From the NCBI GenBank assembly GCA_023430725.1, contig JAEYZD010000163.1, forward strand, positions 1-44,584: a stretch of 44,584 nucleotides of DNA, read 5' to 3'. Below are positions 16,410-24,792 of this stretch, piece after piece (position 1 is the stretch's first letter; the number at the start of each line of letters is the position of its first letter). The stretch is from Bacteroidota bacterium (GTDB taxonomy: Bacteria; Bacteroidota; Bacteroidia; Bacteroidales; VadinHA17). The position numbers and the translations under genes are program-made. Below the pieces are notes generated by a model, which did not search any database, had not been told where the DNA came from, and saw only the letters and a program-made list of their open reading frames with translations.

Positions 16410-17547
16410 CACTGCCGGCGGAGCAATAGTACTGGGAGGGCACGTTCAGGCTCTGGGGATAGTTAGGATACTCGGGAGAAGAGGTGTGCGCGTAACCGTA
16501 GTGGATGATACGTCCCGGTGTATCGCACGCAGATCCGTGTACTGCAGTGCGTTTCATCGCGTCAGCAATGAGAAGCTCACTGAGTTTCTGCTCGGGGCTG
16601 AGTGCATCAGAAAATACGGCGGCCGGGTCATCTTCCCGACAAACGACTATCATGTAATGCTCCTTTCATCGAACAGGGAGGAACTGAGCCGGTATTACAG
16701 GGTCAGCACTGACAGGGCTGAAGTTGTTGACCTCTTTTACAACAAGATCAATACTTACAGGCTTGCGGAAAAGACCGGCATTCCCATCCCGCTGACTTTT
16801 TATCCCGGCAGGGAAGAGGATCTGGATGATCCCGCGATACCCTTTCCCTGTATTGTCAAGCCTGCCGTGATGTTTGATTTTTACAGGAAGGCGGGCAAAA
16901 AGGTTTTCCTGTGCAGAGACCGCGAAGAGCTCAGGGCCTTCTACAGAAAAGCACTTCATATCATCCCTGCGTCAGAGATAATAATACAGGAGGTTATCCC
17001 CGGAGACGGGCGCAACCAGTTTTCTGCCTGCTTTCTGTGTATTGAAGGCAAAATCTTTGTAAAACTAACGGCATGCCGCATGCGTCAGCATCCGGTAGAT
17101 TTCGGGAATGCAACAACGTATGCTGAGGTAACGGACAGACCGGAGCCGGCCGTGTACGGAGAAATGCTTCTTGCTGCTGCCGGTTACAGCGGGCTCTGCG
17201 AAGTGGAATTCAAGAGAGACGCCAGGGACGGGACCTTTAAGCTGCTGGAGGTCAATCCACGTACATGGAAATGGCATGCAATAGCAGATAAAGCGGGCAC
17301 ACCATTCATACCTCTCCTGTATGATTACCTGAACGGCTCAGCGATCGAACCCGTCAGAGGGCAGAGGCAGGCATCCTTCTGTCATGCCGCCACCGACATA
17401 CCCGTCAGGCTGGCCCTGCTTCTGAGAGGTGCCGGTTACTGGAACAGGAAGATGCCTCCGGTACAGGGTGCCGTCTGGTCATCGGATGATCCGGCCCCGT
17501 GGTTTTTCGAAAAGCTGTATCTTCCTGATCTTATAATAAACCGGTAG
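16390..17547 (+). CDS. Second ATP-grasp ligase (carbamoyl-phosphate-synthase-like)
   Basis: A 385-residue ATP-grasp protein distinct from the one at 3511. The N-terminal Rossmann part reads AIVLGGHVQALGIVRILGRRGVRVTVVDD. The ATP-binding strand is IPFPCIVKPAVMFDFYRKAGKKVFL, followed by IIIQEVIPGDGRNQFSACF and a Mg-binding stretch FKLLEVNPRTWKWHAIADKAG. The final 'N-P-R-x-W' replaces the commoner N-P-R-x-G. Similar proteins in polysaccharide clusters are thought to attach amino acids or small acids to sugars. The gene starts inside the GT4 gene (20-nt overlap), and its stop is immediately followed by the ATG of the decarboxylase-like gene, so the three are probably coupled. Confidence 0.87.
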   Translation: MKESSPDTAGGAIVLGGHVQALGIVRILGRRGVRVTVVDDTSRCIARRSVYCSAFHRVSNEKLTEFLLGAECIRKYGGRVIFPTNDYHVMLLSSNREELSRYYRVSTDRAEVVDLFYNKINTYRLAEKTGIPIPLTFYPGREEDLDDPAIPFPCIVKPAVMFDFYRKAGKKVFLCRDREELRAFYRKALHIIPASEIIIQEVIPGDGRNQFSACFLCIEGKIFVKLTACRMRQHPVDFGNATTYAEVTDRPEPAVYGEMLLAAAGYSGLCEVEFKRDARDGTFKLLEVNPRTWKWHAIADKAGTPFIPLLYDYLNGSAIEPVRGQRQASFCHAATDIPVRLALLLRGAGYWNRKMPPVQGAVWSSDDPAPWFFEKLYLPDLIINR

Positions 17548-18363
17548 ATGGAACCACTGAAAGGTTTTTTACTCATTTTCATTGCGTCACTTGCCATTGG
17601 CACCTTGCTTTATATGTATCTGAGGCACAAGACAAGGATCGGTACAAGATACCTGTGGACTGACAATCCCGCTGTGTCACTGACGGCGGCCTTGACGGTA
17701 TTTCTTCTTCTGCGGCCGCACGCAACCGGATGGTGGTTGTTATCATTAGTCCTTCTGGCAGGTCTGGTTCTCTTTTTTGCCTTCATCCTTACAATGGTGC
17801 GATTCTGGCGGGTGCCCCGCAGGAGAGTTGCGGCCGGCCCGGGGCAGATAGTCTCTCCCGCTGATGGTAAGATAATATATATAAGGAAGATAACAGGAGG
17901 GGAGATCCCGGAGTCAGTAAAGGGTTCAAGAACCTCTAGGCTTGAGGAGCTCACGAAAACCACCCTTCTCAATGACGGCGGATGGCACATCGGGATCAAT
18001 ATGACTCCCTTCGATGTGCACAAGAACTGTGCTCCCATACACGGCGAGGTCATCCTTAACCGTCATTTCAACGGCAAATTCCTGTCGCTGAAGGATGACG
18101 CATCGCGAAGCGAGAATGAAAGGAACACCTGGGTGATTGCAAACAACGAGGTTAAGGTGGGTGTGGTACAGATTGCGTCCAGGCTGGTGAGGCGTATCGA
18201 TGCCTATGTCAGGGAAGGAGCCACTGTAAGGCAGGGAGAATGGATCGGGATGATCCGTTTCGGCAGCCAGGTGGATGTGATCCTTCCTCCGGATTACAGG
18301 GTGACAGTTGTTGCCGGCCGGCAGGTCTATGCTGCAGAAACCATTATCGCTGAGAAGGAATGA
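17548..18363 (+). CDS. psd-like: Phosphatidylserine-decarboxylase-like pyruvoyl enzyme
   Basis: A 271-residue membrane-anchored protein of the short (archaeal-type) phosphatidylserine decarboxylase family. About 90 N-terminal residues hold two to three hydrophobic helices. The catalytic part contains SPADGKI (Ser103-Asp106), TPFDVHKNCAPIHGEV with His158, and IGMIRFGSQVDVILP, where Gly239-Ser240 is the expected self-cleavage site producing the pyruvoyl cofactor. The full Asp/His/Ser set is present, so it should mature and be active. Classic substrate is phosphatidylserine, giving phosphatidylethanolamine. Here it lies inside a polysaccharide operon, starting directly after an ATP-grasp stop and overlapping DUF354 (ATGA). 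It may be the housekeeping enzyme or may decarboxylate a serine-bearing precursor (inference). Confidence 0.88.
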   Translation: MEPLKGFLLIFIASLAIGTLLYMYLRHKTRIGTRYLWTDNPAVSLTAALTVFLLLRPHATGWWLLSLVLLAGLVLFFAFILTMVRFWRVPRRRVAAGPGQIVSPADGKIIYIRKITGGEIPESVKGSRTSRLEELTKTTLLNDGGWHIGINMTPFDVHKNCAPIHGEVILNRHFNGKFLSLKDDASRSENERNTWVIANNEVKVGVVQIASRLVRRIDAYVREGATVRQGEWIGMIRFGSQVDVILPPDYRVTVVAGRQVYAAETIIAEKE

Positions 18364-19466
18364 AGATACTGATTGATATTGGCCATCCGGCACATGTGCA
18401 TCTCTTCCGCAACTTCCATTCCGAAATGAAGCTGCGGGGTCATGAGATTACAGTTACGGTAAAGGAGATTGCATCAGCAAGGCAGTTGCTGGATTTATAC
18501 GGCATTCCGTACGTTACTCTCGGATCAAAATCGGACAGCATTTTGGGGAAGGCAGTAAATCAGCTGATGTACGACATTCGGATGCTAAGGCTTGTGAGAA
18601 GGGAACGGATAAATCTTGGGATAGGCTCTACTCCGACTATTGCACACGTCTCGCGGCTCTCGGGCATGAAATCTGTAATGCTTGATGATGATGACGATGC
18701 CGTGGAGCCTCTGATGACGGCATTCGGCCACCCTTTTACAGATCTTGTGGTTTCGCCTGATTCACTCAGGGGAAACAGAAAAAAGAAGGAGACTCTCTTC
18801 TATCCCGGCTATCACGAGCTGGCCTACCTCCATCCGAACCGGTTCATCCCTGATCCATCTGTTCCGGCTGAAGCCGGGATAAGGGCAGGTGAAAAGTACT
18901 TCGTCTTGAGGTTCAATGCATTCAAAGCACATCATGACAAGGGAGCCGCCGGTCTGAGCCTGGTGCAGAAGATGCAGCTTGTTCGCCTGCTTGAGGGTTA
19001 CGGCAGGGTTATCATAACAACAGAGAAGGAGATCCCGCAGGAACTCGCCGGATACAGGCTGACGGTATCACCGAAAAACATACACTCGCTTATCTATTAT
19101 TCAGCCCTGTTTGTAGGTGACAGCCAGACAATGGCTTCCGAGGCTGCTGTTATGGGTGTCCCTTCACTCAGGTGCAACAGTTTTGCCGGGCGTCTCTCAT
19201 CACTTGAAGAGGAGGAAAAGAAATACAGGCTGACATTCGCATTCACACCGCTGGAATTTGACAGGCTTCTTGACAGGATAAAGGAGCTCCTCTCCCTCCC
19301 GGACCTGAAGGAAGAGTGGCAGGCCAGACGAATGGTGATGCTTGCTGACAAGATTGATGTTACATCACTTCTGGTCTGGCTGGCAGAGGGTTATCCCGCC
19401 TCCGCCGTGACGGCTTTGCAGAATCCTGGCATCCTGAGGCAGTTCGGGAAGGTACCTGTGTCATGA
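18360..19466 (+). CDS. DUF354-family protein (GT-B-like)
   Basis: A 368-residue protein of the DUF354 family. The N-terminus MKILIDIGHPAHVHLFRNFHSEMKLRGHEI is the family hallmark, followed by IGSTPTIAHVSRLSGMKSVMLDDDDDA and a C-terminal VGDSQTMASEAAVMGVPSLRCNSF segment resembling the UDP-sugar-binding end of UDP-GlcNAc 2-epimerase and MurG-like GT-B folds. Members have no firm biochemical role but frequently occur in surface-sugar clusters. The ATGA overlap with the upstream decarboxylase and the lack of another co-directional gene for 68 bp make it the probable last gene of the operon. No hairpin terminator was recognised after it. Confidence 0.85.
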   Translation: MKILIDIGHPAHVHLFRNFHSEMKLRGHEITVTVKEIASARQLLDLYGIPYVTLGSKSDSILGKAVNQLMYDIRMLRLVRRERINLGIGSTPTIAHVSRLSGMKSVMLDDDDDAVEPLMTAFGHPFTDLVVSPDSLRGNRKKKETLFYPGYHELAYLHPNRFIPDPSVPAEAGIRAGEKYFVLRFNAFKAHHDKGAAGLSLVQKMQLVRLLEGYGRVIITTEKEIPQELAGYRLTVSPKNIHSLIYYSALFVGDSQTMASEAAVMGVPSLRCNSFAGRLSSLEEEEKKYRLTFAFTPLEFDRLLDRIKELLSLPDLKEEWQARRMVMLADKIDVTSLLVWLAEGYPASAVTALQNPGILRQFGKVPVS

Positions 19467-19534
19467 CAGGGTGAAAGAAACAATCATGCAATTCACGCGT
19501 TAAAGCAATCAATGACATCAAACAACGCAACTAA

Positions 19535-20842
19535 ATGAAAAATTACGCAATAATTCTGCTGACATCTTTTTCAATGTTCATGGCATTGGGGGAGATTCAC
19601 GCCCAGCCCGGGTTGACGGGCATGATTCCGGGGCATGACTATGCCGGCTTGTCGGGCATGGCTCCGGGACATGATTATGCAGGGTTGGATGGCATGGCTC
19701 CGGGACACGGGTTTCACGGGATGCACGGGAAAAAGTATCAGGGAGACGACGGTTACAGGAACTATCTGGTTACCGACTCTGCCTATGTCTACCGGTGGGA
19801 CCCGGTTACCTCTGACTGGCAGCTGTACCAGGTCCAGCATTACAGTTATTCCGGTGGAAGGCTCAGTGAACTGCTGACAAGAAATTATTCAACGGGAGCC
19901 AACGTTGCTCTTTCGGTATACACCTACAATCCAGACGGCAGGGCAGAGGCTTCAACCAATTATTCATGGGTGGGTGAATGGGTGCCGTCGACGAGGTACA
20001 TGAATGAATATGACAGTCAGGGGAAGCTGACATCGTTAAGACTTCAGAAATGGGCCGGTGGTTCATGGACCGAGGAGAGGTTGCAGCAGAACTATCAATA
20101 TGACAGCTCTAACAGGGCCATAGGGTATGAAACAATTTACTGGAGAAGCAATGCCTGGACGTTGCCAACAGTGAGCGAGCTTTCCTATAATGCTCTCGGA
20201 CAACTTGAGTACCATCTTGCCACAAGACCCGGAGGTGCCATTGATTACCGGATAGTATATGAATACAATGACCTGGGATCGATGATCCAGTTCTATACTC
20301 AGTATCCTGCGGGAGGTGGTTGGAGCAACTGGAACCTGCGTTCTTTCCATTATGACGGTTGCGGAGAGAGGAGATACCAGATCCAGTATACAGGGCGTGG
20401 GCCCGACTGGATCCCTTCAACGAAGACGGAATTCTTTACATCGTTCAGCGTTGACACCTGGCCCGGAAAGAAGGTGCCTGTCTGCCACAAGGGTCATACG
20501 ATATGGGTTGCAGCAGAAGCCGTTCCTGCACACCTGAGGCACGGTGACTGCATAGGTGAATGCGCCGGGGAGGATGAAAAACATAGTGAAACGAAGGGCG
20601 GAGCACCTTTCTCTGTCTATCCCAACCCTGCCCGCGAGACCATTACAGTCAGGTTTGAAAATGACTGCAACTGTACCGGCAGGAGGATCGATCTGACTGA
20701 CTTTGCAGGTAACCTGATCAAATCATACAAAGTCAGTGATGACTTTCAACTGGTCATTGACAGGGGCAATCTGAGGCCCGGGAAGTACTTCATAAGGCTG
20801 GCAGGCCGGGAGGTATTCACAATCCCGGTTGTCCTGGAATAA
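19535..20842 (+). CDS. T9SS-secreted protein with His/Met repeat and YD-like repeats
   Basis: A 435-residue exported protein. A signal peptide (MKNYAIILLTSFSMFMALGEIHA, cleavage near AQ) is followed by a 12-residue tandem repeat (G-L-x-G-M-x-P-G-H-D-Y-A, three copies). The middle region (residues ~70-300) has Trp/Tyr-rich, RHS/YD-like beta-strand repeats such as 'Y-x-Y-x-x-x-G-x-L'. A Cys/His segment KVPVCHKGHTIWVA...HLRHGDCIGEC follows; a similar motif recurs in Bacteroidota secreted proteins (from memory). The C-terminus from FSVYPNPARETITVRF to FTIPVVLE is a type A T9SS sorting domain, so the protein should reach the cell surface or medium. Function is unknown. A strong hairpin terminator follows at 20864-20896. 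Confidence 0.88.
   Translation: MKNYAIILLTSFSMFMALGEIHAQPGLTGMIPGHDYAGLSGMAPGHDYAGLDGMAPGHGFHGMHGKKYQGDDGYRNYLVTDSAYVYRWDPVTSDWQLYQVQHYSYSGGRLSELLTRNYSTGANVALSVYTYNPDGRAEASTNYSWVGEWVPSTRYMNEYDSQGKLTSLRLQKWAGGSWTEERLQQNYQYDSSNRAIGYETIYWRSNAWTLPTVSELSYNALGQLEYHLATRPGGAIDYRIVYEYNDLGSMIQFYTQYPAGGGWSNWNLRSFHYDGCGERRYQIQYTGRGPDWIPSTKTEFFTSFSVDTWPGKKVPVCHKGHTIWVAAEAVPAHLRHGDCIGECAGEDEKHSETKGGAPFSVYPNPARETITVRFENDCNCTGRRIDLTDFAGNLIKSYKVSDDFQLVIDRGNLRPGKYFIRLAGREVFTIPVVLE
19610..19717 (+). repeat. Three 36-bp in-frame repeats (12 residues each)
   Basis: Units at 19610, 19646 and 19682 encode GLTGMIPGHDYA, GLSGMAPGHDYA and GLDGMAPGHGFH, followed by GMHGKK. The first two units differ by several synonymous or near-synonymous changes, so they are not a very recent duplication. 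The His/Met/Gly content right after the signal peptide could bind metal (inference). Confidence 0.85.
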
Positions 20843-20859
20843 GAGTTTCCACTTAAAGG

Positions 20860-21663
20860 TCAGAACGTCGTCAGGAATCTCTTGACGACGTTTTTTGTGT
20901 TTTGCCATGCCAGTTCACTGACCCACGGCAGGAAAGAGTTATTCCATCGCTGGGGGTGCAGTGTAATCATTATCACGGGAGGAAGGGTCCCGGTTTCCGC
21001 AGCTTTTATAATATCGAAGGTTGTCCTGTAGCGGTATTCTGTTGCTACAGCTCCCTGAAAACCACCACTCGCCGCGGAAGGACTCCCGTTGCCAGACGGA
21101 ACCCTGTCTCTGACGCTGTATTTTTCGCCGTCCCATCGTCTTCCGGTATCAGTGAGGTAATGAACCATCCGGAAGTCCGTGTCGAGGTAAGCCTCGGCTT
21201 CAATCCCGTAATCCCTGTAACTGTATTTCTCCCATAGCTTCCTGTTGTCATGCCGTGACAGCGGGCTGCCGTGCATGCAAATTGTTGTAACGGGAGCCAG
21301 ACGGCGAAGCTTTGCCAGGTTATTCTCAAATAGGGTGATTGCCTTCTGGTAGTCACCTTTTGCGGCTGCGAGATCTTCATAGTGATAGCCTGTCTCATGA
21401 CCGAGGCGGCTGATTTCCCTGATAACAGTTTCGTTGAAGCTTCCCGGAACAGTCCGGAAATAGTAAGTGCCGGTAATTCCCATCCCGGATTCCATCTGTG
21501 CACACAACAGTGCATTTTCAGGTTTCGCATCAATGTCATGCCTCAGAATCACAGCCGGGGAGGAGGTTTTATGAAGGTATCCGGCTACAGATTTAAAGTG
21601 ATAACCGGCTGATTGCAAGGTATAAAGAAGCAACTTAAGGGTGTCTGTGGTGAAATCTCTCAT
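20860..21663 (-). CDS. Polysaccharide-deacetylase-like protein
   Basis: A 267-residue beta/alpha-barrel protein related to NodB-type deacetylases. Residues 38-46 (VILRHDIDA, Arg41-Asp45) form the first catalytic/metal motif. GHETGYHYEDL supplies a further histidine pair, and CMHGSPLSRHDN lies later in the barrel. There is no signal peptide, so it is probably cytoplasmic. The 'LRHDID...E...GI-x-x-TYYFR' pattern is that of divergent deacetylase-like proteins found near LPS and capsule genes (WbmS-like); enzymatic activity is presumed, not shown. The gene is convergent with the T9SS gene to its left, whose terminator lies within this gene's last codons, and divergent from the giant adhesin gene. 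A TAnnTTTG match lies 16 nt upstream of its start. Confidence 0.85.
   Translation of the reverse strand: MRDFTTDTLKLLLYTLQSAGYHFKSVAGYLHKTSSPAVILRHDIDAKPENALLCAQMESGMGITGTYYFRTVPGSFNETVIREISRLGHETGYHYEDLAAAKGDYQKAITLFENNLAKLRRLAPVTTICMHGSPLSRHDNRKLWEKYSYRDYGIEAEAYLDTDFRMVHYLTDTGRRWDGEKYSVRDRVPSGNGSPSAASGGFQGAVATEYRYRTTFDIIKAAETGTLPPVIMITLHPQRWNNSFLPWVSELAWQNTKNVVKRFLTTF
20864..20896 (+). terminator. Rho-independent terminator inside a convergent gene
   Basis: A perfect 10-bp stem (AACGTCGTCA at 20864-20873 and TGACGACGTT at 20883-20892) with a 9-nt loop is followed by a run of T (20891-20896). It ends transcription of the T9SS gene at 19535-20842. The whole hairpin lies within the final codons of the minus-strand deacetylase-like gene. 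Confidence 0.85.
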
Positions 21664-21679
21664 GGACTCTGGTCAGAAT

Positions 21680-21687
21680 CAAAAATA
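21680..21687 (-). promoter_or_regulatory. Candidate -7 element for deacetylase-like gene
   Basis: On the minus strand TATTTTTG matches TAnnTTTG, 16 nt before the ATG at 21663. No -33 TTG at standard spacing was found; the nearest is 25 nt away. The 201-bp AT-rich gap (21664-21864) must hold divergent promoters for this gene and the giant adhesin; no clear element was seen for the latter. Confidence 0.35.
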
Positions 21688-21915
21688 CAAAATTTAGAGT
21701 GTGAATGAAGCGCAATAGTTAGGTTGAAAGTAGTATCGGGCACATTAAAACAGCCATAATTCGAATAAAATGAATCCAATCACTAAATAAATCGTTAAAC
21801 AATTAGTTTCTAATATTAAATGTATGGAACGACAGAGTAGCCTTAATAACGGACTTAAAGTCATATGACTGTACGGTTGAGGTTACTTTTTGGATTGTTA
21901 ACAACAGACTCTGAT

Positions 21916-24006
21916 ATGAATAGCTCCCCCGATTTGAACTGTTTAAGCGGACGGGTACGGATTGCCCTGAAAGCGCTTTTATCGGTCCTGGTCCTGTTTT
22001 TGCCGGTTATGATTCTGAACTCGCAACCGGTCTGGGTACCAACCACCCCGTCGGTCGGGGCTCCGGGCCCGGTTACGATACCGATCAACTATGGCATTGA
22101 CCGGGCGGGAACGGTTTATATCATCGTTCTTAATTACAATAACCCGAACCAGCAGGCTCCGACTACTGTCAGGGCACAGGCTGTCAATCCGACTCTCCCG
22201 GCTGTTGTTTATAACGCTGTGGTACCCATTGCAGGTGCCAACATCAATGCTGTTCTTCAGAATATTGCAGCAAATCTTGCCCCCGGAACGTACCACACGA
22301 TATATCTTGTTGCAGCTGATGCCTCAAATGTTCTGATGGCTACTTCGGTGAGACTCAATGCAACCACTCTTCCCTGTCCGAAAATCCAGCTGTTCAACTT
22401 CTTCGGGAACCTGGGTGAGTGTGTGAACCTGGGAGCACAGGGGATGTTCCAGGTGGCTCCTCTCGGAGTGCTGCCAACAGGTATACTGGCGGGAAGTACC
22501 TGGACTGTTGACTGGGGTGACGGGTCTCCGGTCTGGACCTATACCTCCACTGCTGACAATGACCTGCCCCCGGTGCAGTTGCATAGTTTCTCATCCACAA
22601 CCAACTGCGCCTATGTTGGTACCTGGACTGTCAAGAACCCCTGTAATGAGTTTTACGCTGCACAGGGGGTCTTCGTGGTTCACGGACGCGACATACCTGC
22701 TGACGGTGACGGCCTCCTGGAACTGCAGGAGACAACTACCGGCGATGTTGATATTGTCTATGTCTGCGAAGGGAGCGAGCACAATCTTGTGCTCAGGGAT
22801 GTGAGTATCTGGAACTGCCAGAATCCGAACGTACCGCCACCACTTAACCCGTCAGACTATGACAATGAATCACCAAGGACAATTCAGTTTGTCTACGGTG
22901 AGACGCCGGCAGGCGCTGTCATGAACACTATCACTGGTGATGTATATATTGGCGGATCAAATCCTGCAACGGGTGCAAACGGATTTGTCGGACCTGTTAT
23001 CGGTCCCCTGAACCCGCCCAACCCCGGTACCCTCACCGATGTAATAACTATCCCGGCAACATGTCAGGCCGGAGAGAGATTCTATGTATACATCAAGGAC
23101 TGGAACAAGTGTAATCCGTTTACGGACGAGAACACGGACTATGTGTTTGAACAGTTTATAATAGAAGTCATTGATGCGCCCCCGGCACCGGCAGTAGACA
23201 CCCCGCAGCTCTACTGCTTTGGCGGTGTGGCTCCCACACTTACCGCTACTATCAGCCTTGCAGGAAACACTCTTAACTGGTATGACGACGCAGCCCTCAC
23301 CACTTTGCTCCATACCGGCACTACCTATACCCATGGCATCACCGCATCGGGCAGCTATGACTTTTATGTGACCGAGACCAGTGGCGTTAACGGGTGCGAA
23401 GGTCCGCCGTCAAGGATAGACCTTATTATCAGGGAGGAACTCTCAAGGCCTGGTATTGTTTCAGGACCAGCCGAGGTTTGTATCAATGCCACCGGACAGG
23501 TTTTTTCCGTGGCAAACAATCCTCCGACAATGCCAATTGGCGGTACTACCGAATATGTATGGAGTGTGCCTGCCGGATGGACTATAACCGGAGGTCAGGG
23601 TACCCGGCAGATTACAGTTGATGTCGGCGGCACTGCCGGCAGCAGGACTGTCAGTGTAATCAACAGGTATACAAGCGATCCGCGGTGTCCTTCACCTTCA
23701 AGGACCTTTGCAGTCACAGTCAGTCCGCTTTCTGTGGGCGGTACTGTTGCCGGAACCTCACCAATCTGTATAGGGTCACCGGTAACACTTACCCTGTCAG
23801 GGCATACCGGCACCGTACAACGATGGGAGAGAAGGCTTTTACCCTCGGCCACCTGGACCAATGTGGCAAATACCACTACAACATATACTTATACACCTGG
23901 ATCAATAGGAACATGGGAATTCAGGGCTCTTGTAAGGAGCGGTTCATGTTCTGATGCCTATTCTTCTGTATACAGTGTCCAGGTTGATCCGACCTCCGTC
24001 GGATGA
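21916..24006 (+). pseudogene. Giant SprB-like adhesin, N-terminal part up to in-frame TGA
   Basis: This is the start of a giant surface protein whose frame continues to 38772 after a single TGA at 24004-24006. An ATG at 21865 is possible, but the ATG at 21916 puts a basic stretch (RVRIALK) and hydrophobic core (ALLSVLVLFLPVMIL) at the N-terminus as a Sec signal peptide, so I prefer it. A unique N-terminal region follows, including a PKD-like WTVDWGDGSPVW. An Ig-like CHU_C-associated module spans about 23179-23440, followed by a PKD-like stretch (EYVWSVPAGWTITGGQGTRQITV). The first of four 88-residue repeats starts at 23734. The TGA falls at the third codon of repeat two, where sibling repeats have Gly. 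If the stop is real, the ~700-residue product would lack any sorting domain. Confidence 0.85.
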
Positions 24007-24792
24007 ACCACCTGCGGCCTCATCCCGCCTATTTGCAACACCCCGACGGGCAATATAACCCTATCCGGTCACACTGGAAATGTTGTGCGCTGGCAATACA
24101 GGCGCAACGCAGGCACATGGAACAATATTGCAAACACTACTACTACCCTGAACTATACCCCGACCAACTCCGGCACTTATGATTTCAGGGCAGAGGTAAG
24201 AAGCGGTTCATGCCCTTCTATATATTCAACTCTTACAACAATCACGGTCAATCCCGCCTCTGTAGGCGGTGCGGTCAACGGTGGTACGACGCCTATCTGT
24301 CTCGGATCGCCGACAGGCGACATGACCCTCAGCGGCCATACCGGGACGGTAGTCAGGTGGCAGCGCAGGCTTGGGGCCGGCGCATGGTCAGACATCGCCA
24401 ACACGACCACTACCTATAACGATACTCCGCCCTCAGCAGGAACCTGGCAGTACCGGGCAGAAGTCCAGAGCGGCGTCTGCTCATCGATCTATTCCACTGC
24501 GAGATCCATTGTTGTCACTCCTCCTTCTGTGGGTGGCTCAGTAACAGGTGGAACAACACCTCTTTGTCCCGGAGTAAATACCGGCGTAATGACTCTCTCC
24601 GGTCATACCGGAGCCATCGTGAGGTGGGAAAAGCGGGTTGACGGAGGTTCATGGAGCACGATATCAAATACTACCGCAACCTATTCGGAGGTACCCTCTT
24701 CATCAGGAACGTGGGAGTACCGGGCCTTTGTTCAGAATTCACCCTGCTCGGGAGAGTACTCTTCAGTACGGACAATCGTTGTCAGGCCGGAG
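23734..24792 (+). repeat. Four tandem ~264-bp (88-residue) repeats, Cys-containing
   Basis: Units begin at 23734, 23998, 24262 and 24529. Shared landmarks are an opening V-G-G, a P-[IL]-C-x-G/N segment, LSGHTG, RWxxR, a T-T-T-Y run, G-T-[WY]-[EQD]-[FY]-R, and S-x-x-C-S-x-x-Y-S. Each unit has two conserved cysteines. Unit two carries the in-frame TGA at its third codon. Confidence 0.88.

Noticed and set aside
24004..24006. Recoded TGA (Gly as in Gracilibacteria/SR1, or selenocysteine)
   Set aside because: Numerous genes here use TGA as a true stop, several in ATGA overlaps, and no selenocysteine-type context or family is present.
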